From an uncultured Mesonia sp. (GTDB lineage Bacteria; Bacteroidota; Bacteroidia; Flavobacteriales; Flavobacteriaceae), in NCBI GenBank assembly GCA_947499595.1, contig CANMOY010000005.1:169314-233313 (forward strand): a stretch of 64,000 bases of DNA, read 5' to 3'. The translations under genes and the position numbers were made by a program. Shown one piece after another: positions 52,875 through 62,989 of this stretch. Under the pieces are notes generated by a model, which saw only the letters and a list, made by a program, of their open reading frames with translations, made no database searches and was not told the DNA's origin. How positions within the stretch are numbered: the first letter of the stretch is position 1; each line of letters begins with the position of its first letter.

Positions 52875-54065
52875 ATGAGAAAACATAACTTATATATAAC
52901 ACTTTGTTTTTCTATCCTATTTTTACATTCTTGCGAAAAGGAGGTGGTAGAAGAAAACAAAACATCAGAAACCTTAAATTATCAACCCGAATCAACTACG
53001 AGTGTATATGCTATAAATATAGATAATGGCGTTTCAAATTCTTGTACCAATAACATCTTGGTTTTCCCTAATTGGGAAACTTTCAAACAAATTGCAAAGC
53101 AGCTTGATGACGCTTGGGAACAAGGTATAGAAAACATAAATGCACAAATGGCTCCAGAACTAACCGATGAAGAGGTAATAGATTATTTTAATCAATATGG
53201 GTTTAATGAAAATCAACCTTATGTTGATTTTGAGGCACAGTTTAATTTTTGTTCGCTTAGAGCAGATTTAGCTCAAAAAGAAGAAGAGTGGCTCTCTAGA
53301 AGAACAGATGAAGAAAATTGGAATGAAGTAATTCTTAACGATCCCGATCCTGATAATCATTTTATTTGGGATGAAGAACGTCCCCTATTAAATGCACAGA
53401 ACGAGGTAATTGTCAAAAACGAAAATGGAGAAGATATTATTTATAAATTTTACGAGGCTGGTTATGTAGAAATTAAAAATAATAACTATGAAGATTTAAG
53501 AGAATTGAACAAGCAATCTGGTCCAACTTACCAACTAAATGATGCACTCTTCATCCCTTCAGAAGCTCAAGCGAATGGTGATATTAACCCTTATCCTTAT
53601 GTACCTGGAGACCCTACTCAACCTTGGCCACCAGTATATCATGAACCCGATTATGGCTATTGTTTAGACCGAAACAGGCACGTAAAATATTTTGAACCTG
53701 TTCACGGTGAAAAAAGAATAAAAACCACCGTTAAATTTAGAGGTGATACTCCATTTGGAAATGCTAAAGTGAAGGCGAAAACAAAGCATTATAACGATGC
53801 ATGGTTAGTAGGTTGGATTTCTGGACCTTCTCAAATTTACGCTAAAGTAGCTGCTATCGGCGGCTTAGATTGCGGACAAGGTTTTTACCCTGCTGCAATA
53901 ACTACTTCTGGTTATAGAACCAAAGTAAAAGCGCAATGGCTTCCGCAAGATATAAATTTCGACAGGCAAAAAGAACCTAAAATTGTACATAATCACGTAT
54001 TTGGGATACATAAACGATACGATTACATTAAAACTTTAGATTTCTATGATGGCGAAGTACAATAA
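52875..54065 (+). CDS. Unassigned surface lipoprotein (partner of a beta-barrel protein)
   Basis: A 396-residue protein with SPII lipobox LFLHSC (Cys20) followed by acidic residues. Residues 60-140 are helical and acidic (FKQIAKQLDDAWEQGIENINAQM, EEEWLSRRTDEENW). A proline-rich stretch PYPYVPGDPTQPWPPVYHEPDYGYC (about 238-262) precedes a C-terminal basic region (KRIKTTVKFRGDTPFGNAKVKAKTKHYNDAWLVGW). Four Cys remain after processing. No family is recognised. Its last 17-20 nt overlap the next gene, so the two are coupled. Possibly a surface pair exported to the cell exterior. Confidence 0.75.
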   Translation: MRKHNLYITLCFSILFLHSCEKEVVEENKTSETLNYQPESTTSVYAINIDNGVSNSCTNNILVFPNWETFKQIAKQLDDAWEQGIENINAQMAPELTDEEVIDYFNQYGFNENQPYVDFEAQFNFCSLRADLAQKEEEWLSRRTDEENWNEVILNDPDPDNHFIWDEERPLLNAQNEVIVKNENGEDIIYKFYEAGYVEIKNNNYEDLRELNKQSGPTYQLNDALFIPSEAQANGDINPYPYVPGDPTQPWPPVYHEPDYGYCLDRNRHVKYFEPVHGEKRIKTTVKFRGDTPFGNAKVKAKTKHYNDAWLVGWISGPSQIYAKVAAIGGLDCGQGFYPAAITTSGYRTKVKAQWLPQDINFDRQKEPKIVHNHVFGIHKRYDYIKTLDFYDGEVQ

Positions 54066-54834
54066 TAAGTTAAATATGGCAAGTTTAGTGCTTGCCATAT
54101 TTTCTTTCTCTTTAAGTTTTGGGCAACAAAAAGAAAATTTTTATAAAGGGCATATCGCAGAAAAAATTTTTAAGAAATACCAAAAAATTGGTCTACAAAC
54201 TGGTATTAGCAGCCTTTATGTAGACAATGAACTAAACGGAATGCTTTTTGAATTTGAAAAGCCACGCACTTTTGAAATTGGATTAACGTATAATTTTTTA
54301 CAATACGAAAAATTAAACTTTTCGGTTAGCGCTATTTATCGTACTTACAACCTAAAAAATTATAGTAATTTTAAAAAAGAAGATTCCGGCTATCCAGTAG
54401 ACATTGCTGGATGGCTAAAAATAGGACCGTATTTTGAATATAAATTGAATACAGAAATGCATTATTATTTTAATCTTTTCAATATCACTATCGTTAATAT
54501 TAGTGTAGGACCCGAACTCACCTTAGCCCGAAAAATTTATGGAACAACAATAGCAATTACAGAAAATGAACGAGCAGTGGGATATACCTCTGTAAGCGAT
54601 TATAATGCGACAACATTTTTTGGAGCCAACCTCTCTTTGGGCTTTAACATAAACACCAAACCTTTATTATTACAACCATTTATTACCTATCATTACCAAC
54701 CCAAAAATTTATTCACCAAGGTTGTGACTACTCGAAATTTAAGGGTTTCTGAAAACACAGTCACAAAACACCATGTAACTGGAAATTACTTCCTAATTGG
54801 TCTTAAAATTATACCGAGTAGGGATCTTTTTTGA
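54046..54834 (+). CDS. Putative outer-membrane beta-barrel protein
   Basis: A 262-residue protein with a signal peptide (Met-Ala-Ser-Leu-Val-Leu-Ala-Ile-Phe core, ending SFGQ). It continues with amphipathic strands: FEIGLTYNFLQYEKLNFSVSAIYRTYNLKNY, GPYFEYKLNTEMHYYFNLFN, ISVGPELTLARKIYG and FGANLSLGFNINTKPLLLQPFITYHYQ. Its start overlaps the upstream lipoprotein gene; ATG codons at 54046, 54049 and 54076 are all possible, and the last fits the signal peptide best. Function unknown; context suggests a partner of the lipoprotein. Confidence 0.72.
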   Translation: MMAKYNNKLNMASLVLAIFSFSLSFGQQKENFYKGHIAEKIFKKYQKIGLQTGISSLYVDNELNGMLFEFEKPRTFEIGLTYNFLQYEKLNFSVSAIYRTYNLKNYSNFKKEDSGYPVDIAGWLKIGPYFEYKLNTEMHYYFNLFNITIVNISVGPELTLARKIYGTTIAITENERAVGYTSVSDYNATTFFGANLSLGFNINTKPLLLQPFITYHYQPKNLFTKVVTTRNLRVSENTVTKHHVTGNYFLIGLKIIPSRDLF

Positions 54835-54937
54835 TAAATAAGTCAAATATCATCAACTATTATCGCAATAAAATTAAAAACAAAACGAAACAGTTTGTTA
54901 ATATTTATTCTAAATAAGAAGCTTGTCCTTTAGAAAC

Positions 54938-54968
54938 TTTGCAAATGATATAGGATAGCTTATTTTTG
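54938..54968 (+). promoter_or_regulatory. Promoter for sdhCAB (TTTG-19-TATTTTTG)
   Basis: -33 TTTG at 54938-54941 and -7 TATTTTTG at 54961-54968 with 19 nt between them; the sdhC start follows 31 nt later. One of the clearest promoters in the window. The rest of the gap 54835-54999 is featureless. Confidence 0.75.
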
Positions 54969-54999
54969 TGCTAAATTCATAAAAAAATCATTACAACCA

Positions 55000-55662
55000 A
55001 TGGGTGGATTACTAAAATCGTCTGTAGCAAAAAAGTTTGCTATGGCTCTGTCAGGTTTATTCCTAGTTTTATTTTTACTACAACATTTTACCATAAACTT
55101 TATATCGGTTATAAGTCCCGATGTATTCAATGAGATATCTCATTTTATGGGTACTAATTTTTTAGTGCAAGCCATCTTGCAACCCATCTTAATTTTTGGG
55201 GTGATTTTTCATTTTATTATGGGGTTTGTGCTTGAAATTCAAAACCGAAATGCTAGAAGTATAGGCTACGCCAACTATAAGGGCTCTGCTAATTCTAGCT
55301 GGATGTCTAGAAACATGATTTTTTCTGGAGCGGTTATCTTAGCCTTTTTAGGCTTGCATTTTTACGATTTTTGGTTCCCAGAAATTATGCACAAGTATAT
55401 TGAAAGTCACCCAGAAGACCCGACACGCTATTATGAAGAAACCATCGCTAAATTTGAGAATCCTATACGCGTAGGTGTTTATGTGATTTCATTTGTTTTC
55501 TTAATGCTTCACTTATTGCATGGTTTTGCTTCTTCATTTCAATCGGTTGGATTTAACAACAAATATTCAAAAGGCTTGCAAGGTTTTACAAAAGCCTTCG
55601 CAATCTTAATCCCATTAGGGTTTATTTTTATAGCCGTTTATCACTATATTAATCACTTGTAA
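55000..55662 (+). CDS. sdhC: Succinate dehydrogenase cytochrome b subunit
   Basis: A 220-residue integral membrane protein with five TM helices (about 18-40, 62-84, 105-125, 160-180, 195-217). Candidate haem-ligand His residues are in FLVLFLLQHFTINF (TM1), IFHFIMGF, FLGLHFYDFWFPE and LMLHLLHGFASSFQ, as in the diheme type B SDH/fumarate reductase cytochrome b of Bacteroidota. It passes electrons between SdhB and menaquinone. First gene of sdhCAB, with its own clear promoter. Confidence 0.95.
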   Translation: MGGLLKSSVAKKFAMALSGLFLVLFLLQHFTINFISVISPDVFNEISHFMGTNFLVQAILQPILIFGVIFHFIMGFVLEIQNRNARSIGYANYKGSANSSWMSRNMIFSGAVILAFLGLHFYDFWFPEIMHKYIESHPEDPTRYYEETIAKFENPIRVGVYVISFVFLMLHLLHGFASSFQSVGFNNKYSKGLQGFTKAFAILIPLGFIFIAVYHYINHL

Positions 55663-55674
55663 TACGAAAGATTT

Positions 55675-57678
55675 ATGTCAGTTTTAGATTCAAAAATACC
55701 ATCAGGACCATTAGCCGATAAATGGACAAAACATAAAAACGAAATAAACTTAGTAAACCCAGCCAACAAAAGAAACATAGATGTGATTGTAGTTGGTACT
55801 GGTCTTGCCGGCGGTAGTGCAGCTGCTACCCTTGCCGAACTAGGATATAATGTAAAAACTTTCTGCTACCAAGATTCACCGCGAAGAGCACACTCAATTG
55901 CAGCGCAAGGGGGTATAAATGCTTCAAAAAACTACCAAGGTGATGGCGATTCTGATTATCGTTTATTTTATGACACGGTAAAAGGAGGTGACTATCGTTC
56001 ACGAGAAGCCAACGTATATCGCTTAGCCGAGGTATCGGGTAATATCATCGACCAATGTGTGGCACAAGGAGTTCCTTTTGCAAGAGAATATGGCGGATTA
56101 TTAGACAACCGCTCATTTGGAGGGGTACTGGTATCGCGTACTTTCTACGCCAAAGGTCAGACGGGACAGCAACTTTTATTAGGAGCTTACTCGGCGATGA
56201 ACAGGCAAATCAATCGAGGGAAGATTCAATCTTTTACCCGTCATGAAATGATGGATTTAGTCTTGGTTGACGGTAAAGCGAGAGGAATTATTGCTCGAGA
56301 TATGGTAACTGGAGAAATTCAAAGACATTCTGCACACGCTGTAGTTTTAGCTTCAGGGGGTTACGGTAATGTTTTCTTCTTATCGACTAATGCAATGGGA
56401 AGTAACGTGATGGCAGCCTGGAGAGCACATAAGCGCGGTGCTTATTTTGCCAACCCTTGCTATACCCAAATTCACCCTACTTGTATACCCGTATCGGGAG
56501 ACCACCAGTCTAAGCTTACGCTGATGTCTGAGTCTTTACGAAACGATGGACGTATTTGGGTGCCCAAAAAGAAAGAAGATGCTATAGCGATTCGCGAAGG
56601 CCGACTAAAACCAACTGATTTAAGTGAAGAAGAACGCGATTATTATTTGGAGCGCAGATACCCTGCATTTGGTAATTTAGTACCAAGAGATGTAGCTTCA
56701 AGAGCAGCAAAAGAGCGTTGCGATGCTGGGTTTGGAGTAAATAAAACAGGTGAGGCTGTATTCTTAGATTTTGCAAGTGCTATCGAGCGTTATGGCAAGG
56801 AAAAAGCTTTCACTTCGGGTCATAAAAATGCTTCAAAGGAAGAAATTACTCGTTTAGGAAAAGAAGTTGTCGAAGCAAAATACGGTAACCTTTTCCAGAT
56901 GTATCAAAAAATTGTTGACCAAAATCCGTATGAAACACCTATGATGATTTATCCTGCGGTACATTATACAATGGGTGGTTTATGGGTTGATTATAATTTA
57001 CAAACCACTATTCCTGGTTGTTATGCTGCAGGAGAGGCCAATTTCTCTGATCACGGTGCAAACCGATTGGGAGCTTCGGCCCTTATGCAAGGTTTAGCCG
57101 ATGGATATTTTGTTCTGCCTTACACCATTGGAGATTATTTATCTAATGACATTAGAACAGGAGCTATCTCAACAGATTTACCAGAGTTTGCCGAAGCCGA
57201 AAAAAATGTGAAGGATAAAATTGATCGTTTGATGAAAGCCAGTGGCAAACACTCAGTAGATCATTACCACAAGAAATTAGGTAAAATTATGTGGAACAAA
57301 TGTGGTATGGCTAGAAACGCTCAAGGCTTACAAGAGGCTTTAGAAGAAATTAAAGCTTTACGTGAAGATTTTTGGAAGAATGTAAAGGTGACCGGAAAGG
57401 CTGAAACCAAAAATGCAGAACTTGAAAAAGCTGGTAGGGTGGCAGATTTTCTTGAGTTAGGTGAACTGTTTGCTAAAGATGCTCTACACAGAAATGAGTC
57501 TTGTGGAGGCCACTTTAGAGAAGAGTATCAAACCGAAGAAGGGGAAGCATTACGAGATGATGAAAACTTTAAATATGTTGCCGCTTGGGAATATACCGGT
57601 GATCCGCGCGAAGCCAAATTACACAAAGAAGATTTAGTATTTGATAATATCGAATTAAAAACAAGGAGTTATAAATAA
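55675..57678 (+). CDS. sdhA: Succinate dehydrogenase/fumarate reductase flavoprotein subunit
   Basis: A 667-residue flavoprotein. The FAD Rossmann motif is [20 protein letters not shown], the FAD-attachment His is in [16 protein letters not shown], and the substrate-site motifs HPTCIP, and [16 protein letters not shown] are present. It oxidises succinate to fumarate in the TCA cycle. It is 12 nt after sdhC and 70 nt before sdhB. Length agrees with the Bacteroidota type B enzyme, which is longer than the E. coli protein. Confidence 0.97.
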   Translation: MSVLDSKIPSGPLADKWTKHKNEINLVNPANKRNIDVIVVGTGLAGGSAAATLAELGYNVKTFCYQDSPRRAHSIAAQGGINASKNYQGDGDSDYRLFYDTVKGGDYRSREANVYRLAEVSGNIIDQCVAQGVPFAREYGGLLDNRSFGGVLVSRTFYAKGQTGQQLLLGAYSAMNRQINRGKIQSFTRHEMMDLVLVDGKARGIIARDMVTGEIQRHSAHAVVLASGGYGNVFFLSTNAMGSNVMAAWRAHKRGAYFANPCYTQIHPTCIPVSGDHQSKLTLMSESLRNDGRIWVPKKKEDAIAIREGRLKPTDLSEEERDYYLERRYPAFGNLVPRDVASRAAKERCDAGFGVNKTGEAVFLDFASAIERYGKEKAFTSGHKNASKEEITRLGKEVVEAKYGNLFQMYQKIVDQNPYETPMMIYPAVHYTMGGLWVDYNLQTTIPGCYAAGEANFSDHGANRLGASALMQGLADGYFVLPYTIGDYLSNDIRTGAISTDLPEFAEAEKNVKDKIDRLMKASGKHSVDHYHKKLGKIMWNKCGMARNAQGLQEALEEIKALREDFWKNVKVTGKAETKNAELEKAGRVADFLELGELFAKDALHRNESCGGHFREEYQTEEGEALRDDENFKYVAAWEYTGDPREAKLHKEDLVFDNIELKTRSYK

Positions 57679-57748
57679 TTTGAGAAATTGAAAAGCAGCT
57701 TGCCTTACTAGCGAAACTTTTAAATTTTTCAATCTTCAAATTAGGATT

Positions 57749-58495
57749 ATGAAACTTACACTTAAAATATGGCGCCAAGACGGTGCTAACACCAAAGGAA
57801 AAATGGTCGACTATCCCATTGATGGTATAGAAGGAGATATGTCTTTTCTAGAAATGCTAGATGTATTGAATGAAGAGTTAGTGGCCAAAGGAGAAGAACC
57901 AGTAGAATTTGATCACGATTGCCGAGAAGGTATTTGCGGATCTTGTTCGCTACAAATTAACGGAGAGCCTCACGGTCCAGACCGTTTAATTACTACTTGT
58001 CAATTACACATGCGCTCTTTTAATGATGGAGATACCATTACCATAGAGCCTTTTAGAGCCAATGCGTTTCCTGTAATTAAAGATTTAATAGTAGACAGAA
58101 CAGCTTTCGACCGCATTCAGCAAGCAGGTGGTTACGTATCGGTAAACACATCGGGTAATACTATAGACGCCAATTCTATCCCGGTAAATAAGCATAACGC
58201 CGATGATTCTTTTAATGCAGCCACTTGTATAGGATGTGGGGCCTGTGTAGCGGCTTGTAAAAATGCAAGTGCAATGCTTTTCACTTCTGCAAAAGTTTCT
58301 CAATATGCCTTATTACCACAAGGTCGTGTAGAAGCAGTAGACCGTGTTCAAGCTATGGTACGCCAAATGGATGAAGAAGGTTTTGGAAATTGCTCGAATA
58401 CAGGAGCCTGCGAACTTGAATGTCCCAAAGGTATTTCTCTTGAAAATATCGCACGTATGAATCGTGAATACCTTAGTGCAAATGCTAAAGGCTAG
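57749..58495 (+). CDS. sdhB: Succinate dehydrogenase iron-sulfur subunit
   Basis: A 248-residue protein. The [2Fe-2S] Cys set is in [19 protein letters not shown]...TTCQLHM (about residues 55-86); the [4Fe-4S] motif is [15 protein letters not shown]; the [3Fe-4S] motif is [15 protein letters not shown]. Starts Met-Lys-Leu-Thr-Leu-Lys-Ile-Trp-Arg. It conveys electrons from SdhA to SdhC. It closes the sdhCAB operon, before a strong terminator. Its clusters depend on the SUF system encoded in this window. Confidence 0.97.
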   Translation: MKLTLKIWRQDGANTKGKMVDYPIDGIEGDMSFLEMLDVLNEELVAKGEEPVEFDHDCREGICGSCSLQINGEPHGPDRLITTCQLHMRSFNDGDTITIEPFRANAFPVIKDLIVDRTAFDRIQQAGGYVSVNTSGNTIDANSIPVNKHNADDSFNAATCIGCGACVAACKNASAMLFTSAKVSQYALLPQGRVEAVDRVQAMVRQMDEEGFGNCSNTGACELECPKGISLENIARMNREYLSANAKG

Positions 58496-58518
58496 GAAAT
58501 AACCTTACTTATAATACC

Positions 58519-58555
58519 AAAAAAAATCCTTTTCAATGAAAAGGATTTTTTTTTA
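58519..58555 (+). terminator. Hairpin terminator of sdhCAB
   Basis: AAAAAAATCCTTTTC and GAAAAGGATTTTTTTT arms, 3-4-nt loop. Also terminates the convergent threonine dehydrogenase gene. Confidence 0.88.
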
Positions 58556-58568
58556 AGTTCAAAATAAT

Positions 58569-59513
58569 TTACAGATTTCGCAAACCATCGAACATCGCTT
58601 TCGTCATTTTATCTAAATCAAATTGGTGTTTCCATCCCCAGTCTTTTTGCGCCTGACTATCATCGATACTTGAAGGCCAAGAATCGGCTATAGCCTGTCT
58701 AAAATCTGGCGCGTAATCTATTCTAAAGTTAGGAATATGCCTTTTAATGCTTTCGGCAATTTCTTTAGGTGTAAAGCTAATACCACCTAAATTATAAGAA
58801 GATTTGATGCTTAAAGATTCCTTATCTGCATCCATTAAACGTATAGTTGCCTCAATTGCATCATCCATAAACATCATAGGTAAAGCAGTATCTTCACTTA
58901 AAAAACTGGTGTAAGATTGTTTGTTTAAAGCTTCGTGAAAAATCTCTACTGCATAATCAGTTGTTCCACCACCCGGAGCGGTTTTATAGCTGATTAAGCC
59001 AGGGTACCGAATACTTCGCACATCAACACCATATTTTTCGTGATAATATTCGCACCAGCGCTCTCCTGTTTGCTTGCTAATTCCGTAAACGGTAGTAGGC
59101 TCCATTACCGTTGTTTGTGGCGTATTTAGCTTTGGTGTAGTAGGTCCAAACACAGCAATACTTGAGGGCCAAAATAATTTGCTAATCTTTTTGTCTTTCG
59201 CTAGGTTTAAAACATTAAAAAGAGAATTCATATTCAACTCCCAACCGCGCATGGGGAATTTTTCGGCGGTAGCACTTAGCATTGCCGCCATCAAATAAAC
59301 CTCATCAATTTCATAATGCATGACAATATCTTCAATTGCCTTATAATTGGTCGCATCTAAAGTTTCAAAAGGGCCAGTTTGCATCAATTGTTGGTTGCCT
59401 TCTCTAATATCACTGGCAACTACATTTTCATTCCCAAATTTCTCTCTCAAAGTAAGGGTTAACTCTGTTCCTATCTGCCCGCAGGCTCCTATAATTAATA
59501 TTTTATTTCCCAT
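58569..59513 (-). CDS. tdh: L-threonine 3-dehydrogenase (SDR/epimerase type)
   Basis: A 314-residue short-chain dehydrogenase/epimerase-fold enzyme. The NAD-binding motif is IIGACGQIGTEL; it has KLFWPSSIAVFGPTTPK, the catalytic Tyr-Gly-Ile-Ser-Lys (YxxxK) motif, RYPGLISYKTAPGGGTTDYAVEIF and LPMMFMDDAIEATI, the pattern of the UDP-galactose-epimerase-like threonine dehydrogenases of Flavobacteriia. It makes 2-amino-3-ketobutyrate from threonine. The partner ligase is not in the window. It is not the zinc-dependent alcohol-dehydrogenase type. Confidence 0.9.
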   Translation of the reverse strand: MGNKILIIGACGQIGTELTLTLREKFGNENVVASDIREGNQQLMQTGPFETLDATNYKAIEDIVMHYEIDEVYLMAAMLSATAEKFPMRGWELNMNSLFNVLNLAKDKKISKLFWPSSIAVFGPTTPKLNTPQTTVMEPTTVYGISKQTGERWCEYYHEKYGVDVRSIRYPGLISYKTAPGGGTTDYAVEIFHEALNKQSYTSFLSEDTALPMMFMDDAIEATIRLMDADKESLSIKSSYNLGGISFTPKEIAESIKRHIPNFRIDYAPDFRQAIADSWPSSIDDSQAQKDWGWKHQFDLDKMTKAMFDGLRNL

Positions 59514-59657
59514 TCAGTCATTTATTTATAAGGCTTTAATAGCACCTCAAAAAAACGATTTTTTAAGCGTATTACAAAACTTTCCCACACGTAAATTGAC
59601 TCCCAAAAAAGATTATTCTTTTAAAAAATTGTATCTTTCGCACCTAAAAGCTCTTAT

Positions 59658-60230
59658 ATGAAAAGGATTTTTTCCCTGCCTTTCTTGATCATCTTTTCAG
59701 TTTTAATAGGTTTGATTTCCTGCGAAAATAAATCTGGTAATTCCAATAAGAATTCTTTCCTAGAAAACCAAACTAGCATTTTACAAAAAGATATTGTTTT
59801 ACCCACTTCAGTCCAAGTACAACTGAGCCAAAAAACACAAGATACTGCCAATACATGGGCCGATTATAAGACCTTTGAAAATGAGCTTGAAAATTTAAAA
59901 TCATCGCATTACCAAGATTTAGTAGAAAACGCCTCCAATCTAGCCAATATAACCAAACAATTAAACGACAGTATACCTCCTGTTTTTGACGAAAATGCAA
60001 TAGCCGCAAGGTTAAATGTTCTTTATACCCATACCAAAATGTTAGAGCAAGTGAGTCAGCGCCAAGTGAAAGACACCACTTTATTGAAAAACAATTTAGA
60101 AAAGGTCATCATCGCTTTCAACAATTTAAAGGCACAACTCAATGAAGTTTTTTTACCGAGCATAGAAGAATTTGAAGCAGAACTTCTAGAATCTATAAAA
60201 TCTGAGGATTCTTTAAGCACAAATGAATAA
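59658..60230 (+). CDS. Coiled-coil lipoprotein of unknown function
   Basis: A 190-residue protein with SPII lipobox IGLISC (Cys22). Residues 60-185 are almost entirely helical, with heptad-like Leu/Asn/Glu patterns (FENELENLKSSHYQDLVENASNLANITKQLNDS, KNNLEKVIIAFNNLKAQLNEVFLP). No enzyme motif. It lies 21 nt before the NTF2-like gene, which is 28 nt before the M13 peptidase gene, so the three probably form one operon. A TATCTTTC sequence about 25 nt upstream resembles a -7 box. Confidence 0.75.
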   Translation: MKRIFSLPFLIIFSVLIGLISCENKSGNSNKNSFLENQTSILQKDIVLPTSVQVQLSQKTQDTANTWADYKTFENELENLKSSHYQDLVENASNLANITKQLNDSIPPVFDENAIAARLNVLYTHTKMLEQVSQRQVKDTTLLKNNLEKVIIAFNNLKAQLNEVFLPSIEEFEAELLESIKSEDSLSTNE

Positions 60231-60251
60231 TATCCTAAAAATGACAAACAA

Positions 60252-60776
60252 ATGAATAGGCTTGGCCTTTATTTCCTTATCGGATTTTTTTCAGTAGCTG
60301 GAAGAGCACAACTAAATGATTCTACCAAAGCAGATCTTAATAATTTTATAGATGCTTGGCACCTAGCTGCAGCAAACGCTCAATTTGCCAGTTATTTTAA
60401 TAAAATGCATAAAGAGGCCATTTTTATTGGTACTCAAGCCGATGAGATTTGGAATAAGGAAGCTTTTATGCGCTATGCAGCGCCGCATTTTCGGGCAGGA
60501 AAAGCTTGGCACTTTAAAGCCTTTAAAAGAGAGATAACTGCCAACGAAAATACATATTGGTTTCACGAATTATTAAAAACACCCATGGGAGTTTGCCGTG
60601 GCTCTGGGGTAATCATTAATTCTGATGATGGTTTTTTAATAAAGCAGTATGTTCTTTCGTACACTATACCCAACGCTTTGGGCAAACAAGTTGTTTTATT
60701 TAAAAAAGAAAAAGACAGCATTTTTTTAAAAGAAAACTTCAAAAAGCCTGTAACAAATCTAGAAACCAATAACTAA
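60252..60776 (+). CDS. Exported NTF2/SnoaL-like protein
   Basis: A 174-residue protein with a signal peptide (1-19, ending GRAQ). Its single domain has the NTF2/SnoaL pattern: a first helix LNNFIDAWHLAAANAQFASYFNKM, then IFIGTQADEIWNKEAFMRYAAPHFRAGKAW and strands ending VLSYTIPNALGKQVVLFKKE. A pocket for a small ligand is likely; no catalytic residues can be assigned. Middle gene of the putative three-gene operon with the lipoprotein and the M13 peptidase. Confidence 0.8.
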   Translation: MNRLGLYFLIGFFSVAGRAQLNDSTKADLNNFIDAWHLAAANAQFASYFNKMHKEAIFIGTQADEIWNKEAFMRYAAPHFRAGKAWHFKAFKREITANENTYWFHELLKTPMGVCRGSGVIINSDDGFLIKQYVLSYTIPNALGKQVVLFKKEKDSIFLKENFKKPVTNLETNN

Positions 60777-60804
60777 TAAATAAAGATCAATAACAACAAT
60801 ACAG

Positions 60805-62874
60805 ATGAAAACAAAATTAAAACCCCATTTGTTGGTTTTAGCTGGTGGTTTAGCATTATTTTCTTGCAAAGAAAATACTCAACAACTAGCACAATCGACA
60901 GAAAATGCCACACCCGGTATCGAATTGCAATATATGGATACCTTGGTAAGCCCAAAAGATAACTTTTATCAATATGTAAACGGAACTTGGCTACGAGAAA
61001 CTAAAATCCCGGAGGACAGAACTTCTTGGGGAGGTTTCCAAGTATTAAGGCAAAGTACAGACAACGATGTATTGGCAATAATCGACAAAGCGATTGAAAA
61101 CGAAACCTATACTCCAGACACCGATCAAGCTAAGGCTCTATTTTTGTTTAAATCTAAACTAGACACCCTTGCACGAAATGAGGCTGGTATTACTCCTATT
61201 GAGCCAGTACTTGAGCAAATAGAGAAGATACAAAGCATTGCAGAATTACAAGAAGTATTAGCAAAGAATCCTACAGCAGTTTCGGCTCCATTTTTTAGTT
61301 TAGGAGCTTATGCCAACCCTTCAAATTCAAATATTAATGCTGCCTATCTCGCCCCTGATGGTCTTGGTTTACCCGATAGAGATTATTACATCAAAGATGA
61401 TGCAGACTCAAAAGCTATTCGAGAAGATTACAAAGCCTATATTGCTAAAATGTTAGTTAAAATAGGTGAAGACGAAGAAAGCGCTAAAGCTCAAGCCGAA
61501 ACAATTTTAGCCTGGGAAACCAAACTCGCCGAGCCTAGACTAGATAAGGTACAAAGCCGCGACTTTAGAAACTTTAACAATCCCACATCAATAACCGACC
61601 TACAGCAAATGGTTCCGGCTATAGATTGGAAAAAATACTTTATAGAACTAGGAGTAGAAAAAGAATTAGACACGGTACTGGTAATGCAACCTAAATACAT
61701 GGCCACCGTACAAGAAGTATTACAACCAGAAAACCTAAGTGAAATTAAAACCTTAATGCGTTGGGCAACTCTAAACAATGCTTCTAGTCAATTAAGTACA
61801 GATTTAGAGCAAGCTAGCTGGGAGTTTTACAGCAAACGTTTAAATGGTGCTCAAAAAATGAGACCTGCGAGAGAGCGTGCTTTAGCGACGGTAAATAACG
61901 CTATCGGCGAAGCCTTAGGCCAATTGTATGTAGATGAAAAGTTCCCGCCAGAAGCGAAAGCAAAGGCTAAAGAAATGATAGACAACGTAATTGCAGCCTA
62001 CCAAGACCGAATTGAGCAATTAGACTGGATGAGTGCAGAAACCAAAAAGAAAGCTATTGAGAAGCTAGACAAATTTACGGTTAAAATCGGATATCCAGAT
62101 CAGTGGGAAGATTACTCTGATTTAAACGTAACACAAGACAATAGTTACTATGCAAATATGCAAGCCATATCTCAATGGGCTATGCAAGATAATTTGGCCG
62201 AAATTTATGAGCCTGTAGACAAAAGTAAATGGGGAATGTCTCCTCAAACAGTGAATGCTTACTTTAACCCTATGTTTAACGAAATTGTATTTCCTGCGGC
62301 GATTTTACAACCCCCATTTTATAATTACAAAGCAGATGCTGCAGTAAATTATGGTGGAATCGGGGCAGTAATAGGTCATGAAATTTCACATGCTTTTGAT
62401 GACAGTGGTGCACGCTTTGACGCCGAAGGAAATTTAAATAACTGGTGGACAGATAAAGATTTAGAAGAATTCACAAAGCGAGGAAACCAATTGGCCGAAC
62501 AATACAGCGCCATCGAAGTTTTAGACAGCGTATATATCAACGGTAAATTTACGTTAGGTGAAAACATTGGCGACCTAGGCGGCGTTTTAGGCGCTTATGA
62601 CGGTTTACAACGCCACTTTAAAGAGCACGGTAGACCCGAAAACATCGATGGATTTACCCCCGAACAACGCTTTTTCTTATCGTGGGCTACTGTTTGGAGA
62701 ACCAAATCTCGTGAAGAAGCCTTACGTTCACAAATAAAGACAGATCCGCATTCTCCAGGGCAATATAGAGCTTACGTACCTTTGCAAAATGTTGATGCAT
62801 TTTACGAAGCATTTGACATAAAAGAAGGAGATTCTATGTATGTAGCTCCAAAAGATAGAGTTGCTATTTGGTAA
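60805..62874 (+). CDS. M13-family zinc metallopeptidase (neprilysin/PepO type), lipoprotein
   Basis: A 689-residue lipoprotein (lipobox LALFSC, Cys21). The zinc site is His525-Glu-Ile-Ser-His529 in VIGHEISHAFDDSGARFD, with the third ligand Glu586 in TLGENIGDLGG. The N-terminal lobe (SPKDNFYQYVNGTWLRETKIPEDRTSWGGF) and the motif NAYFNPMFNEIVFPAAILQPPFY are complete. It cleaves peptides at the cell envelope. Last gene of the putative operon, ended by a strong hairpin. Confidence 0.96.
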   Translation: MKTKLKPHLLVLAGGLALFSCKENTQQLAQSTENATPGIELQYMDTLVSPKDNFYQYVNGTWLRETKIPEDRTSWGGFQVLRQSTDNDVLAIIDKAIENETYTPDTDQAKALFLFKSKLDTLARNEAGITPIEPVLEQIEKIQSIAELQEVLAKNPTAVSAPFFSLGAYANPSNSNINAAYLAPDGLGLPDRDYYIKDDADSKAIREDYKAYIAKMLVKIGEDEESAKAQAETILAWETKLAEPRLDKVQSRDFRNFNNPTSITDLQQMVPAIDWKKYFIELGVEKELDTVLVMQPKYMATVQEVLQPENLSEIKTLMRWATLNNASSQLSTDLEQASWEFYSKRLNGAQKMRPARERALATVNNAIGEALGQLYVDEKFPPEAKAKAKEMIDNVIAAYQDRIEQLDWMSAETKKKAIEKLDKFTVKIGYPDQWEDYSDLNVTQDNSYYANMQAISQWAMQDNLAEIYEPVDKSKWGMSPQTVNAYFNPMFNEIVFPAAILQPPFYNYKADAAVNYGGIGAVIGHEISHAFDDSGARFDAEGNLNNWWTDKDLEEFTKRGNQLAEQYSAIEVLDSVYINGKFTLGENIGDLGGVLGAYDGLQRHFKEHGRPENIDGFTPEQRFFLSWATVWRTKSREEALRSQIKTDPHSPGQYRAYVPLQNVDAFYEAFDIKEGDSMYVAPKDRVAIW

Positions 62875-62892
62875 GCGCTTTTGAATATATTT

Positions 62893-62936
62893 ATAAAAAA
62901 CAAAACCCATCTAAAGTTCGATGGGTTTTGTTTTTT
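62893..62936 (+). terminator. Hairpin terminator of the M13 peptidase operon
   Basis: AAAAAACAAAACCCATC and GATGGGTTTTGTTTTTT arms, 8-nt loop; long stem flanked by A and T runs. Confidence 0.88.
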
Positions 62937-62989
62937 CGTGATTATTTTTAATGAAATAAGAATTTTATATTGATTACTATAGAAGAGTA

